This document shows, in pieces, positions 32,367 through 41,771 of a stretch of 64,000 nucleotides of DNA (position 1 is its first letter; the number at the start of each line of letters is the position of its first letter). The stretch covers positions 186,001 through 250,000 of the forward strand of contig CANKJK010000003.1 in NCBI GenBank assembly GCA_947482665.1. Direction: 5' to 3'. Position numbers and translations under genes: made by a program. The DNA is from Acidobacteriota bacterium (lineage in GTDB: Bacteria; Acidobacteriota; Vicinamibacteria; Vicinamibacterales; UBA2999). Under the pieces are notes generated by a model that saw nothing but the letters and a program-made list of their open reading frames with translations, was not told where the DNA came from and searched no databases.

Positions 32367-32967
32367 GGTTCACCCCTCCGGCCTGGGCTGCGGCCTCGAG
32401 CACCCGATTGAACGTGCCGCAGCGGCAGACGTTGCCATTCAGTTCGTGCCGGATCTGCGCGGGTGTCGGGTGCGGGAACTTCTCGATGAGCGCCACGGTC
32501 GCCATGACGAAGCCCGGCGTGCAGAAGCCGCACATCATCGCGTCCTTGTCGCAGAAGGCTTCCTGCACCGGGTGGAGCGTGCCGCCGTTCGCGAGACCCT
32601 CCACGGTGCGGATCTTCTTCCCCTGGGTTTCGATGGCCAGCGTCGAGCAGGCGTAGACGGTCCGGCCGTCCACAATCATCGTGCAGGCGCCGCAGGTGCC
32701 GCGGTCGCACACCCGCTTGTTGCCGGTGAGCAGCGCGTGGTCGCGGACCGCGTCGAGCAGGGTCACGCGGGGTTCGATGTGGAGGTTGTACGGTCTGCCG
32801 TTGATCGTCAGGCGAACCGGAACCGGGCCGGGGCCGAGCGTGCCTGGGGCCGCCTGGGCCTGCTGCTCCGTTGCCGCCAGGACGCCGGTCGCCAGTCCGC
32901 TGACACCAACGGTCTTGAAGAAGTCGCGGCGCGAGACTGCCGAGACGTCGTCTTCGTTCTGGGCCAT
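32359..32967 (-). CDS. Molybdenum hydroxylase [2Fe-2S] subunit with Tat signal (PaoA/YagT-like)
   Basis: SRRDFFKTVGVSGLATGVLA is a twin-arginine signal, so the folded complex should be exported. Two iron-sulfur domains follow: a plant-type ferredoxin with NKRVCDRGTCGACTMIVDG, and a helical domain with CGFCTPGFVMATVALI and NVCRCGTF. All eight cluster Cys are present. The 202-residue length fits PaoA. It is the first gene of the operon and has a plausible sigma-70 promoter in the 271-bp gap upstream. No molybdopterin cytidylyltransferase or XdhC-like maturation gene is adjacent, so these must lie elsewhere. Confidence 0.93.
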   Translation of the reverse strand: MAQNEDDVSAVSRRDFFKTVGVSGLATGVLAATEQQAQAAPGTLGPGPVPVRLTINGRPYNLHIEPRVTLLDAVRDHALLTGNKRVCDRGTCGACTMIVDGRTVYACSTLAIETQGKKIRTVEGLANGGTLHPVQEAFCDKDAMMCGFCTPGFVMATVALIEKFPHPTPAQIRHELNGNVCRCGTFNRVLEAAAQAGGVNHG

Positions 32968-33001
32968 TGCTGAGCCTCGTTGTGGGTGATGGGAACGGCT
33001 G

Positions 33002-33031
33002 ACTATACCCTGCCAATTCCATGAGAGGCAA
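33002..33031 (-). promoter_or_regulatory. Candidate sigma-70 promoter of the molybdenum hydroxylase operon
   Basis: On the minus strand TTGCCT (33031-33026) and TATAGT (33007-33002) are 18 bases apart, and the operon's ATG is 35 bases further on. The -10 is good and the -35 is fair. The rest of the 271-bp gap up to the CHRD gene shows no gene. Confidence 0.4.
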
Positions 33032-33238
33032 TCACTTGGAGCAATCAGTCCCTACGGTTTCGTAGGTCGGTCCGGCCTTACCGGCGCCGTAACCTCCCGC
33101 TCCGAAGGCCACACGCCCCCGCGCGGTTTTGGCGGCAATTTCTCGCTGGCCCGCCAGTCCACTTCGTGGCCCGGTTCCTGCTCTTTCGGAGGGTTTCCTG
33201 GGATGCCCAGGACCATCTCTATGAGGGAGTGACACACG

Positions 33239-33724
33239 ATGCTGCGACACATTTCAAAGCTGCTCTGGCTGATTCCGGCCGCTGTGCTCTTTTCGGCCGC
33301 CTCCGCCCAGGCTCAGGTTCAGCTCTCTGCGAATCTCAGCGGCGGCACCGAGGCGCCGAACAAGGTCAGCACCGGGTCGCTCGGAACGGCGGTGGTCTCC
33401 GTCGATACGACGAACAAGGAAATCACGGTCAGCCTGGAGGTGTTCAACCTGCCGACAGGCGCCGTGGGTGGGCACATCCACGTTGGTGCGTCGGATGTGG
33501 CCGGCCCGATTATTTTCGACTTGGCCCCGACCAGCGGCACAACCGGCGACTTCACGCTGAACCAGCGGCTCTCGTCCGCCAACCTCATCGTGCGCACCGC
33601 GCAGGGCATCCTGACGATCGACGACGCCATTCAGGCACTCACCGGCGGCAACTGCTACATCAACGTGCACACGACCGCCAATCCCGGCGGGGAGATCCGC
33701 GGGCAGCTCGTCCGGTCCCGCTGA
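33239..33724 (+). CDS. Secreted CHRD-domain protein
   Basis: A signal peptide (LLWLIPAAVLFSAASAQAQV) precedes one CHRD domain (residues 28-160). The landmarks are LSGGTEAPNKVSTGSLGTAV, GAVGGHIHVGASDVAGPIIF and CYINVHTTANPGGEIRGQLV. CHRD domains were described from chordin and occur in many bacterial exported proteins, where their role is unknown. The two His in HIHV and NVHT might bind metal. GAGGGAG stands about 10 bases before the ATG. It is a single gene, divergent from the molybdenum hydroxylase operon, and it converges on the OmpA lipoprotein gene across a strong hairpin. Confidence 0.9.
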   Translation: MLRHISKLLWLIPAAVLFSAASAQAQVQLSANLSGGTEAPNKVSTGSLGTAVVSVDTTNKEITVSLEVFNLPTGAVGGHIHVGASDVAGPIIFDLAPTSGTTGDFTLNQRLSSANLIVRTAQGILTIDDAIQALTGGNCYINVHTTANPGGEIRGQLVRSR

Positions 33725-33751
33725 CCTGGTCTCCGGCGTTTCGCCGTACAT

Positions 33752-33788
33752 GAAAAAGCGGGGGGCATCCGATGGGATGCCCCCCGCT
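33752..33788 (-). terminator. Intrinsic terminator of the OmpA-lipoprotein gene
   Basis: AGCGGGGGGCATCC (33757-33770) pairs perfectly over 14 bp with GGATGCCCCCCGCT (33775-33788), with loop GATG. On the minus strand it is followed by TTTTT, a classical rho-independent terminator for the gene ending at 33812. The stem also lies just after the CHRD gene on the other strand. Confidence 0.88.
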
Positions 33789-33811
33789 CACGGTCCGCTT
33801 CCGGTTCCCCG

Positions 33812-34510
33812 TTAGTTCAGGATCCGGAGCACGACGCGCCGATTCTGGGCGCGGCCTTCCTTCGTCTTGTTTGATGCCACCGGCTTCTCCTCACCGAAGC
33901 TGATCACGTTCACACGGTGCAGCGGGATCTTGTGGTGCTCGTAGAGGTAGCGCTTCACGGACTCGGCGCGCTCCAGGCCCAGCTTCTGGTTGTCCAGCGC
34001 GGCGCCGCGGTCGTCCGTGTGGCCCTCGACCTCGATGAACACCGACTTCGGGTCGGCCTTCAGCTTGTTCATGACCTCATCAAGCCGGACCTTGGCCTGC
34101 TCGGGCAGTTCGGCCTTGCCGAAGTTGAAGTTCCCCTGGTCCTCGCTGAGCGTGACTTCGAGGAGGAGGCGCTTCTTGTCGGCCTCAACCACAGCCTGGA
34201 CCGCGCTGGCTTTCGCACCGGCCTCGGCCGCCTTTGAGTCGGCCGCCTGGGCCGCGGCCGCCGCCGCGGACGCCGCTGTCTGCGCGGTCGTCGCCGCCTT
34301 GCCTGCGGCCTCCGCCTTCTGGTCGACCTCGCCGATCTTGCCCTCGGCCGCCTTCACGCGGGCCTGGGTGGCTTCGACCGTACCGCCGAGCGTATCGACC
34401 TTGCTGTTGACCTCGCCGACCGACGTGCGGACGAATTTCTTGGTGGCGCAGGCCGGAGCCGTCGCCAGGGTGAGGGCCAGCAGGCCCGTGGTGAGTGCTG
34501 TGAGTCGCAT
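33812..34510 (-). CDS. OmpA-family lipoprotein (Pal-like)
   Basis: The ATG follows AAGGAGG and begins a lipoprotein signal with lipobox APAC (LTLATAPAC). Residues 30-110 are an Ala/Lys/Glu-rich helix that is likely a coiled coil (AAAAAAQAADSKAAEAGAKA). Residues 115-232 form an OmpA-C domain: FNFGKAELPEQAK, VEGHTDDRGAALDNQKLGLE, RAESVKRYL and NRRVVLRILN. It should be anchored in the outer membrane and bind peptidoglycan through the GHTD region. It stands alone between a VWFA protein gene upstream and a strong terminator downstream. Confidence 0.92.
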   Translation of the reverse strand: MRLTALTTGLLALTLATAPACATKKFVRTSVGEVNSKVDTLGGTVEATQARVKAAEGKIGEVDQKAEAAGKAATTAQTAASAAAAAAQAADSKAAEAGAKASAVQAVVEADKKRLLLEVTLSEDQGNFNFGKAELPEQAKVRLDEVMNKLKADPKSVFIEVEGHTDDRGAALDNQKLGLERAESVKRYLYEHHKIPLHRVNVISFGEEKPVASNKTKEGRAQNRRVVLRILN

Positions 34511-34578
34511 GTGAGAACCTCCTTCTCAATCGGTGAAAACCAGTGGTGCAGAACTTCAAGTGCCGGGGACGCGGCGTG

Positions 34579-35547
34579 CTATTCCGGCGTTGACATGGCC
34601 GCCCCCGATCCGGACATGTATCCGCCGCGCGCATGCACGTCGAGATGCTTGCGCGTGGTGCGGACTTCGATCGGATGCCAGCCGGGCCGGACATCCGGTT
34701 CGAACGTGAGCACGTACTGGTGGCGCAATTCAGCCACCAGCCCATCAAGCGCGACCGTGAACTCCGCCGGCGTGCTGACGATGGCCATGTCGCCACCCGT
34801 CCACCGTGCGAGGTCCGCGAGCGTGGCGGTGGACTGAGACCGGCCGTCCACCGAGAGCATTGCCAGCCGGCGCGCCGGGTTATCTACCGGCGCGGCCACG
34901 ACGACCAGATAGACGGGCACCTGAATCTCACTCGCCAGGCCGGACACCTCCGCCGCACTCAGGCGGCTGCCCGTGTCCACTCCGTCGGTGATCACCAGGA
35001 CGGCTCGGTGCGGATTGGGCCGTTCAGCGACCTTGCGCGCGGTGCCGGCGAGGGCATCGTAGAGTGACGTCAAGCCCCACGGGCTGCCGGCAAGACTCAC
35101 CGCCGCAACCCGGGCCACATCCGTCGTGAAGGCGCGAACCTCTTGCAGTTCGCTGTCAAAGGTCAGCAGCGCCGCTTCGTCGCGTCCCGACTGCAGTCGC
35201 GCCATCATGTCGGCCACGACCCGGCGCGCGCGATCGATATTGCCCCCCACCGCCATGCTGCCGCTGATGTCCAGCAGCACCGCGAGGCTGATCGCGGCGT
35301 CGTCCTCGACGAAACCTTGAATGGTCCGGGTCGTGCCGCCGTCCAGGACGACAAAATCACGCCGGGTCAGGCCCATCGCGGGGCGCCCCCGCTGATCACG
35401 GACTGTCACGCTCAGGGTGACGGCTTCCACGCCGCCACGAAAGGTCAGCGGGGCATTCTCGGGGGTCTGGGCCCGGAGCGTCTGCGCCCCGCCCCCAGCC
35501 ATCGATGCCACCAGCACCGCGCTGACCGCCTGTCGAAAACCAGTCAC
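34579..35547 (-). CDS. Secreted VWFA-related protein (acidobacterial type)
   Basis: A signal peptide (AVSAVLVASMAGGGAQTLRA) is followed by a beta-sandwich-like segment (VTLSVTVRDQRGRPAMGLTR RDF-type). A von Willebrand A domain comes next, with MIDAS motif LDISGSM, later Thr in LTFD and Asp in ITDGVD. The segment between residues 40 and 90 matches the domain described mainly from Acidobacteria, in which an N-terminal 'V.V.D..G..V.gL...DF.v.dDG' precedes VWFA. Metal-dependent binding of a partner protein is expected. The GTG start has GGGG upstream. It lies 68 bp upstream of the OmpA lipoprotein gene, in the same direction. Confidence 0.9.
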   Translation of the reverse strand: MTGFRQAVSAVLVASMAGGGAQTLRAQTPENAPLTFRGGVEAVTLSVTVRDQRGRPAMGLTRRDFVVLDGGTTRTIQGFVEDDAAISLAVLLDISGSMAVGGNIDRARRVVADMMARLQSGRDEAALLTFDSELQEVRAFTTDVARVAAVSLAGSPWGLTSLYDALAGTARKVAERPNPHRAVLVITDGVDTGSRLSAAEVSGLASEIQVPVYLVVVAAPVDNPARRLAMLSVDGRSQSTATLADLARWTGGDMAIVSTPAEFTVALDGLVAELRHQYVLTFEPDVRPGWHPIEVRTTRKHLDVHARGGYMSGSGAAMSTPE

Positions 35548-35691
35548 GCCCCGTTACAGTTCAAAGCTGTTGCCAGATCCAAAAAACGTCCTATCAGGCC
35601 TGAAACCACCAGAATCGGCCTTCGTCTACCCAATTGCCGCCCCACGTGCTGTGTAAGTGTTACGCGAACGCAGCCGGTGCCGCGGACTAAG

Positions 35692-36912
35692 ATGGACCGG
35701 ATGGGGAACCTTGTGGGCATGATTCCGGCGGCCGACCGCGTCAGCCGCTTCTCCTACGCGATCCGCAACATCGTTGGAGAGGCCCGGGCCGTTGAGGCGA
35801 CCGGACGCGCGGTCCGCTACATGAACATCGGCGACCCCGTGGCTTTCGGCTTCCAGCCGCCGCCGCACCTGATCGAGGCAGCGACCAGGGCCATGCGGGA
35901 CGGCCATAACGGGTACCTCTCGTCGGTTGGGATCCTTGAAGGCCGTGAGGCCGTCGCCGAGGACTATGCCGCTCGCGGTGTCACGATCTCTCCGGACCGG
36001 GTGCTCCTGACGACCGGCACCTCCGAGGGGATCGAGTTGGCCTTGACCGCCATCGTCAACCCCGGCGATGAAGTGCTGGTGCCGTGTCCCACGTATCCCC
36101 TCTACACGGCGATTCTCGCGAAGCTGGGCGCGGTGCCGCTCTATTACCACACCGATCCCGAACGGGGCTGGCTGCCGGAACCCGAGCACCTGGCGTCCCT
36201 TGTGACCCCCCGCACGCGCGTGCTGGTGCTGATCGACCCGAACAACCCGACCGGCGCTGTGTATCCGCCTGATGTCCGCCGCGCGCTTCTCGCGGTAGCG
36301 GCCCGCTACAACCTCGTGGTGCTGGCCGATGAGGTGTACGGCGACCTGGGCTATCAGGGCTCGGTGCCACTGCTCGGCACGCTCGACCAGGACGCGCTGA
36401 TCATCTCGTTTTCGAGCCTGTCCAAGGCGTATCTCGCTCCGGGCTGGCGGGCGGGCTGGATGGTCGTCGGCCGTTCTCCGCGGCTCGACGATGTGCTGGC
36501 CGCCATCAAGAAGCTCGCCGACGGTCGCCTCTGCAGTCCGGGGCCGATGCAGTACGGCATTCCCGCGGCACTTCGGGGCGATCGCTCGCACCAGGCGCGT
36601 TTCCAGCAGGCGCTGCTCGAGCGCGCCACGTTGTCGCATCAACGGCTGTCGGCGATTCCCGGTATGCGCTGCGTGATGCCGCAGGCAGCCTTCTACGCCA
36701 TGCCGTGGGTGGCGCTGCCGCCCGGCCGAACCGATGAGCACTTCGTCCTGAGCCTGCTGCGTGAGACCGGGATTCTGTGCGTGCACGGATCCGGCTTCGG
36801 CCTGCCGCCGGAGCGCGGCGCGTTCCGGATCGTCTTCCTGGCATCGCCGGCCGAGCTGGCCTCCGTCTACGACGACATCGCCGCGTTCACGGCCCGTTAT
36901 CTCGCCGCGTAG
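35692..36912 (+). CDS. Alanine aminotransferase-like PLP enzyme
   Basis: The conserved pieces are SYAIRNIVGEARAVEATGRA, YMNIGDP, GTSEGIELALTAIVNPGDEV, DPNNPTGAVYP, ADEVYGDLGYQG and SFSSLSKAYLAPGWRAGWMV with the PLP Lys. They match the AlaA/YfbQ group that uses alanine or other small amino acids with 2-oxoglutarate. The ATG at 35692 is chosen because homology begins within 15 residues. ATG 35701 and ATG 35719 are also in frame. The open frame to 35143 runs antisense to the VWFA gene and is not real. The next gene starts 39 bp later, so the two may be co-transcribed. Confidence 0.9.
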   Translation: MDRMGNLVGMIPAADRVSRFSYAIRNIVGEARAVEATGRAVRYMNIGDPVAFGFQPPPHLIEAATRAMRDGHNGYLSSVGILEGREAVAEDYAARGVTISPDRVLLTTGTSEGIELALTAIVNPGDEVLVPCPTYPLYTAILAKLGAVPLYYHTDPERGWLPEPEHLASLVTPRTRVLVLIDPNNPTGAVYPPDVRRALLAVAARYNLVVLADEVYGDLGYQGSVPLLGTLDQDALIISFSSLSKAYLAPGWRAGWMVVGRSPRLDDVLAAIKKLADGRLCSPGPMQYGIPAALRGDRSHQARFQQALLERATLSHQRLSAIPGMRCVMPQAAFYAMPWVALPPGRTDEHFVLSLLRETGILCVHGSGFGLPPERGAFRIVFLASPAELASVYDDIAAFTARYLAA

Positions 36913-36951
36913 TCACCGCGCCGACACAGACCGGTTCTATACTCTGCCGCG

Positions 36952-38844
36952 ATGACCGACGAGGCGCCGCTTCAGCACAGCCGCGGAGCCTGGTGGGCCG
37001 GGCTGGCGCTGGTCCTGACCCTGGTCTGCGCGCCCAGCTTCATCGGGCTGGCGCAGTGGGAGATGCGCAGCGACGAAGCGATCTACTCCTACGCGGTTGA
37101 GCGGATCCTCGAGACCGGGGAGTGGCTGACGCCGCGCAGCATCCCGGACGACGGCCCCTTCTATGAGAAGCCCCCGCTCAAGTTCTGGCTCGTGGCCGGC
37201 GGCATGCGTCTCGGCGTGCTGCCCACGGATGACGCTGGGATGCGCGGCCTCGATGCGTTCGCGGCGGCACTCACGTTCATCTACCTCTATGCCATCGGTT
37301 GCCGCGTGCGCGGCCCGATTGCCGGCGTCGTGGCCGCGCTGACGCTCTTCTCGTTCGACGAGATCCTGATCGAACACGGTTTGCGCAGCAACAACATGGA
37401 GGCGGCACTGGTGCTGGCCTATACAGCCGCCTTCTACCACGCGCTCCGGTGGACGGACGGCGAGGTGTCCACACGAGGTCGCCATGTGGTCGCCATGGCC
37501 GGCTGGTTCGTCCTCGCCTTCCTCACGAAGTTTGTGGCGGCCCTCTTCCTGCCCCTCGTGGTCGCGCTGACGATGGCAGCCCGGCCCGGAGGTGTTGGTG
37601 AACTCGCGCGGGCGTGGCGGAGCTGGCTCGTGGCCGCTGCGGGGAGCCTCGTGCTGATCGCCCCGTGGTTCCTCTATGAAACCGTCCACGCGGGCCGCGA
37701 GTTCTGGACGATTCTGCTCACCGCGCACGTCCTGCAGCGCTTTGCGGGCGTGCTGCATCCGGAGCATCTGCATCCCTGGCACTACTACCTGACCTGGCTC
37801 TGGGAGACGCTCGGTCGCGAGGGTTCGCGTCTGGCGTGGACGGCAGGTCTCGTCGCCCTGGTGTGGAGGGGATGTGCCGCCGGCGACTGGCGCGCGCGGG
37901 CCGTGCTGCTGTGGTGGGCGGTGCCCTTCCTCCTCATTTCCGCGGGCACCTCCAAGCTGTTCCACTACGCCTATCCCTACCTGCCGCCGCTGGCGATTGG
38001 CGTCGGCCTCGCCGCAGCGCTGGCAGTCGGCGCACTCGGCAGCTCGCGCTGGGTCACGTCGTGGCGCTGGGCCGGCCTCTCCCGATTGGGTACCGGTGGC
38101 GCGCTGACGGCGCGCGTGTGCACGGCGCTCGGCGTCGTCGCGTTTGCGCTGGGTGCGTGGGCCGTCATGGCCGGACCCGTCACGGTCCAATTCGCCGGCA
38201 TCAGGTTCTTCAGGAGCGCCATCCTCTGGCGGCCAGCGGTGATCGGCGTCGTGCTGTGGCTCCTCGCAGGGCAGGGCTCCCGCGTGCTGCGGCCCCTTGG
38301 CGCGCTGGCGATCATCTGGGTCCTGTTCCCCACGCCCTACGCCAAGCATCTGGCGTTCCTGTTCCGAACCGATCACCCGATCCGGACGATGCGGGCGTGT
38401 GCGCTCGAAGCCGCAGCGGTCGGCGGCCTGAAGCCGGGTGTGCTCCATCAGTCCGGTGACCTCCACCACGCCTACTACTTCTATCTCCGTCACCTCGGCT
38501 GGACGCCGTGGTATGCGGTGGGCAAGGCCGAGTTGCAGCGGCGGCTCGAAGTGCCGGGCCAGCAGTCACCGGTGATCCTGGCGCGCGCCGACTACGTGCG
38601 GCTTGGCGGGCAGGTGCCGGCCGAGGCGCCCCCACCCGTGGCGACCACGACCGGCGCCCCGCCGGTCACCCCTGAGCCGGCTCTGACAGAGGGTCTGCCG
38701 CGTGGCATCCTGCTGTCCGACGACGCCGTGCTGCTCTTTCCGCGGCCCTATGACGCCTGTGTGGACCGCGTGATGTTCGATGCCGTGGCGGCCACGCGAC
38801 TCCCCGCGGTGCGGCCGCCCACGCCGCAACAGCCTCCGCTCTAA
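36952..38844 (+). CDS. GT39-family (ArnT/PMT-like) membrane glycosyltransferase
   Basis: This 630-residue protein has about ten hydrophobic helices in the first 430 residues. The first loop contains EMRSDEAIYSYAVERILETG and a later YEKPPLKFWLV, which are the Asp-Glu and EKPP segments of GT-C enzymes using polyprenyl-phosphate sugars. The C-terminal 150 residues are soluble. The sugar and acceptor are unknown: lipid A, protein and cell-surface glycan are all possible. TATACT at 36938-36943 lies only 9 bp before the ATG, so a nearly leaderless message is possible. The M1 peptidase gene follows after 8 bp and is likely co-transcribed. Confidence 0.88.
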   Translation: MTDEAPLQHSRGAWWAGLALVLTLVCAPSFIGLAQWEMRSDEAIYSYAVERILETGEWLTPRSIPDDGPFYEKPPLKFWLVAGGMRLGVLPTDDAGMRGLDAFAAALTFIYLYAIGCRVRGPIAGVVAALTLFSFDEILIEHGLRSNNMEAALVLAYTAAFYHALRWTDGEVSTRGRHVVAMAGWFVLAFLTKFVAALFLPLVVALTMAARPGGVGELARAWRSWLVAAAGSLVLIAPWFLYETVHAGREFWTILLTAHVLQRFAGVLHPEHLHPWHYYLTWLWETLGREGSRLAWTAGLVALVWRGCAAGDWRARAVLLWWAVPFLLISAGTSKLFHYAYPYLPPLAIGVGLAAALAVGALGSSRWVTSWRWAGLSRLGTGGALTARVCTALGVVAFALGAWAVMAGPVTVQFAGIRFFRSAILWRPAVIGVVLWLLAGQGSRVLRPLGALAIIWVLFPTPYAKHLAFLFRTDHPIRTMRACALEAAAVGGLKPGVLHQSGDLHHAYYFYLRHLGWTPWYAVGKAELQRRLEVPGQQSPVILARADYVRLGGQVPAEAPPPVATTTGAPPVTPEPALTEGLPRGILLSDDAVLLFPRPYDACVDRVMFDAVAATRLPAVRPPTPQQPPL

Positions 38845-38852
38845 CGCGACCT

Positions 38853-41540
38853 ATGCACCGCCTCTGCCTCGCACTCATCGTGACGCTGGCTGTCGGGGTG
38901 ATGCCTGCCGCGGCACAGGACCACGGAGAGGGCGTGGCGGCGTTGCTCGACCGGCTCGAGCACGCGCTCCCCACGGGCGATGTTGCGGCGCTGCGGCCGC
39001 TGCTGTCCCCGAACGTGGCTCCAGGTGTACTGGACACCTTCGCGCCCAGGGTGCTGACCGCGCCGTCCCAACGCGTCGTCGTACACGAGCGCGACCGCGA
39101 GCCGCTTGACGGAGCGCTGCCGGGTGACGGATTCCGGCTGACGGTCGACATCTTCCTGGAGCGTGCGCGGACCGCACGCATCATCACCGCGCGCCTCGAT
39201 GCGCGCAGGGCTCCGGGCGATACGTCCTCTGCGGCCTGGCGCCTGGTCAGCGCGCAGATCGCGACTGTGGTCGAGGGGCTGCACCGTCTCGAGCCGAATG
39301 CCGACACCCAGTTCTCCGTGCGGGACCTCACGGTCCGCTCCGAGGATCTGGTGCTGCAGTTCAGCCAGGGCACCGCGGTTCCGGTCGAGAGCGAACAGGG
39401 GCTCACGGGTCTCGTGATCGTCGGCACCGGACAGATGACCTTCTCGCCGCGGCTCGAGGCCGAGCGTGGGCAGGTGCGGCTGTTCGCGGGCGCCGACACG
39501 CTCAACACCCCGCTCGACGCCGTGTTCGTCCGCCTCAATCCAGGCGATGTGGCCGAGCGCGGCCTCGCGGCGGGGCTGCGCGTCCAGCCAGTCGACGCGA
39601 AGGTGCTGCGCCGCGCGCGCGAACTGTTTGAGGATGACGCCCCACGGGCCTTCAGCCTCGACGTGGGCGACCTGAGCCGTGAGATCTGGTACGTGATTCC
39701 TCCGCGCGGCGATTTTCTCGCCGAACTGCACACGCGCGGACGCGGCCATCTGACGTACGCCCGGGCGTTGAGCGAGTCGGAGGACATTTCGCTCTTCGAG
39801 CGCGCGAAAGGGCGGGACATCTCGCGCTACGCCTCGGTCGAGAAGGAAGCGCGGCGCGGGCGGGTGTACGACGACGACGCCCACAACGACATAACCGTCC
39901 TCGATTACGACATCGACGCGACCATCGATCCCGCTCGGGAGTTTGTCGACGGCCGGGCGCAACTGAAGGTCCGCGTGCAGGCCGCTGCCGTGAGCACCAT
40001 CAGCATCAAGCTGGCCGACCCGCTCGTGGTGACCAGCGCCGTGAGCCCCCAGTGGGGTCGTCTCCTGCATCTGCGCGTTCGCGGGCGCGACACGGTGATT
40101 CTGAATCTTCCGGTGCCCCTGCTGCGTGGCACCGAGCTCACACTGGCACTCACCTACAGCGGGCGCATGAAGTCGCAGAGCCCGGAGCAGGAAGCGGCGC
40201 AGCAGGGAGACCTCGGCATCCCCGTGCTCGAACGCGAGCCGCCGTACTATCTTCTCAGCACGCGCGGATATTGGTACCCCCAGCCGCAGAGCAGCGGCTA
40301 CGCCACCGCCACGCTGCGCATCACGCTGCCCGCGGACTTCACCTGCACCGCCACCGGTGAACCACTCCCGGGCTTCCGCACCGTCGTGTCGGCGAGCGGC
40401 CGGCCGATGCGGGCCTGGGCCTTCCGGTCCATTGAGCCCGTGCGGTATCTGGCGGTGGTGGCGGCGCGGTTCCGCGGTCCCGCCGGCGGCACCCTCGCGC
40501 TGGTGGACGAGCCGTCCACGCCGCCCGCCCGTCCGGCCGAGGGCACGCGGGAGCCCGGCTTCCGCGTCCGGGAATACATCCCCTTCGACCAGTTGGCGAC
40601 ACCCGGGGTGTCAGGCCGCCGGCTCGCGGAACTCTCCCAGTGGACGTCCGACATCTTCCGCTTCTATCTGTCGGTGATGGGCGAAGCGCCGTACTCGCGG
40701 CTGACGCTGGCCGTCGTGGAGCACCCGACGCCCGGCGGGCACAGTCCGCCCGCGACCGCGCTCGTCTACACGACGCCGCCCGTGCCGGCCCTCACCTGGC
40801 GGGATGACCCGGCGAACTTCGACCACTTTCCGGAGTTCTTTCTGGCGCACGAACTCGCGCACCAGTGGTGGGGGCACGGCGTGGGCTGGCAGAACTACCA
40901 CGAGCAGTGGCTGAGCGAAGGGTTCGCGCAGTACTTCGCGGCTCTCTACGCGGAGAAGCGCCACGGGGCAGAGGCATTTGAACCCATGCTGCGCCAGTTC
41001 CGGCGGTGGGCCCTCGACGTGTCCGATCAGGGGCCCATCTCCCTCGGATACCGCCTGGGCCAGATCAAGGGCGACCGCCGGATCTTCCGGGGGCTGGTCT
41101 ACAACAAGGCCGCGGGCGTGCTGCACATGCTCCGCCGGCTCCTGGGTGATGACGTCTTCTTTGACGGCCTCCGCCGTCTCTACACGGCAAAGCGCCTTGA
41201 AAAGGCGGGAACGGCGGACGTGCAGGCCGCCTTCGAGGCGGCGTCGGGCCAACCGCTGGGGCGCTTTTTCGAGCGCTGGATCGGTGGGTCCCGCCTGCCG
41301 CGGATCAGGGTGACGCAGTCGGTGACCGAGCAGGAGGCCGTCATCGTCTTCGAGCAGCTTGAAGAGGTGTTCGACCTGCCGGTGACCGTCACCCTTGTCT
41401 ATGCGGATGGTCACAGCCGGGATGTCATCGTCCCGGTGACCGAGGCCCGCGTGGAGCGCCGAATCCCGCTGGAGGGCCCGGTCCGGCAGGTCCGGGTCAA
41501 TCGCGACTCGGCCGCCCTGGCCGTCTTCGAAGGGCTGTAG
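38853..41540 (+). CDS. Secreted M1-family (gluzincin) aminopeptidase-like protein
   Basis: A signal peptide (LCLALIVTLAVGVMPAAAQD) starts the 895-residue protein. Residues 30-350 are not recognised but are rich in beta-like sequence. A sandwich domain with DYDIDATIDPARE precedes the gluzincin core. The zinc site is HELAHQWWGH (H666, E667, H670) with the third ligand in WLSEGFAQYF (E689), which fits HEXXH-18-E. The usual GAMEN exopeptidase motif is replaced by PGGHSPPAT, so substrate choice may differ from classic aminopeptidases. The C-terminal part (AAFEAASGQPLGRFFERWIG) is M1-like. It probably acts in the periplasm. Confidence 0.88.
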   Translation: MHRLCLALIVTLAVGVMPAAAQDHGEGVAALLDRLEHALPTGDVAALRPLLSPNVAPGVLDTFAPRVLTAPSQRVVVHERDREPLDGALPGDGFRLTVDIFLERARTARIITARLDARRAPGDTSSAAWRLVSAQIATVVEGLHRLEPNADTQFSVRDLTVRSEDLVLQFSQGTAVPVESEQGLTGLVIVGTGQMTFSPRLEAERGQVRLFAGADTLNTPLDAVFVRLNPGDVAERGLAAGLRVQPVDAKVLRRARELFEDDAPRAFSLDVGDLSREIWYVIPPRGDFLAELHTRGRGHLTYARALSESEDISLFERAKGRDISRYASVEKEARRGRVYDDDAHNDITVLDYDIDATIDPAREFVDGRAQLKVRVQAAAVSTISIKLADPLVVTSAVSPQWGRLLHLRVRGRDTVILNLPVPLLRGTELTLALTYSGRMKSQSPEQEAAQQGDLGIPVLEREPPYYLLSTRGYWYPQPQSSGYATATLRITLPADFTCTATGEPLPGFRTVVSASGRPMRAWAFRSIEPVRYLAVVAARFRGPAGGTLALVDEPSTPPARPAEGTREPGFRVREYIPFDQLATPGVSGRRLAELSQWTSDIFRFYLSVMGEAPYSRLTLAVVEHPTPGGHSPPATALVYTTPPVPALTWRDDPANFDHFPEFFLAHELAHQWWGHGVGWQNYHEQWLSEGFAQYFAALYAEKRHGAEAFEPMLRQFRRWALDVSDQGPISLGYRLGQIKGDRRIFRGLVYNKAAGVLHMLRRLLGDDVFFDGLRRLYTAKRLEKAGTADVQAAFEAASGQPLGRFFERWIGGSRLPRIRVTQSVTEQEAVIVFEQLEEVFDLPVTVTLVYADGHSRDVIVPVTEARVERRIPLEGPVRQVRVNRDSAALAVFEGL

Positions 41541-41578
41541 CGGACCGCGCCGGCGCAGGCGCCATGTTTCGTCGCGGG

Positions 41579-41668
41579 GGCGCCGGGGGTGCGCTTCCTG
41601 CGCTCCGCGGGCGCATGGACTCCCGGGCTCGTTCACTTCAGTCGCGCTGGGACCGCACCCCCGGCGCC
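41579..41668 (+). repeat. REP-like palindromic element, copy A
   Basis: GGCGCCGGGGGTGCG at 41579-41593 is exactly complementary to CGCACCCCCGGCGCC at 41654-41668. Between them lies the core CGGGCTCGTTCACTTCAGTC plus GCGCT, shared with two other sites in the window. The element is non-coding and lies between the M1 peptidase and nuoG genes, in a 231-bp gap that otherwise shows no gene. Confidence 0.85.
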
Positions 41669-41771
41669 TCCCGCGATGGTGGCCCTCTGAACCCGGGCAC
41701 CGGAATCGACGGTGCTCGCCGGTCCCGGCGGAGGCCGGGATCCGCCCGACTCGACTTAGAATTACGGGGTT

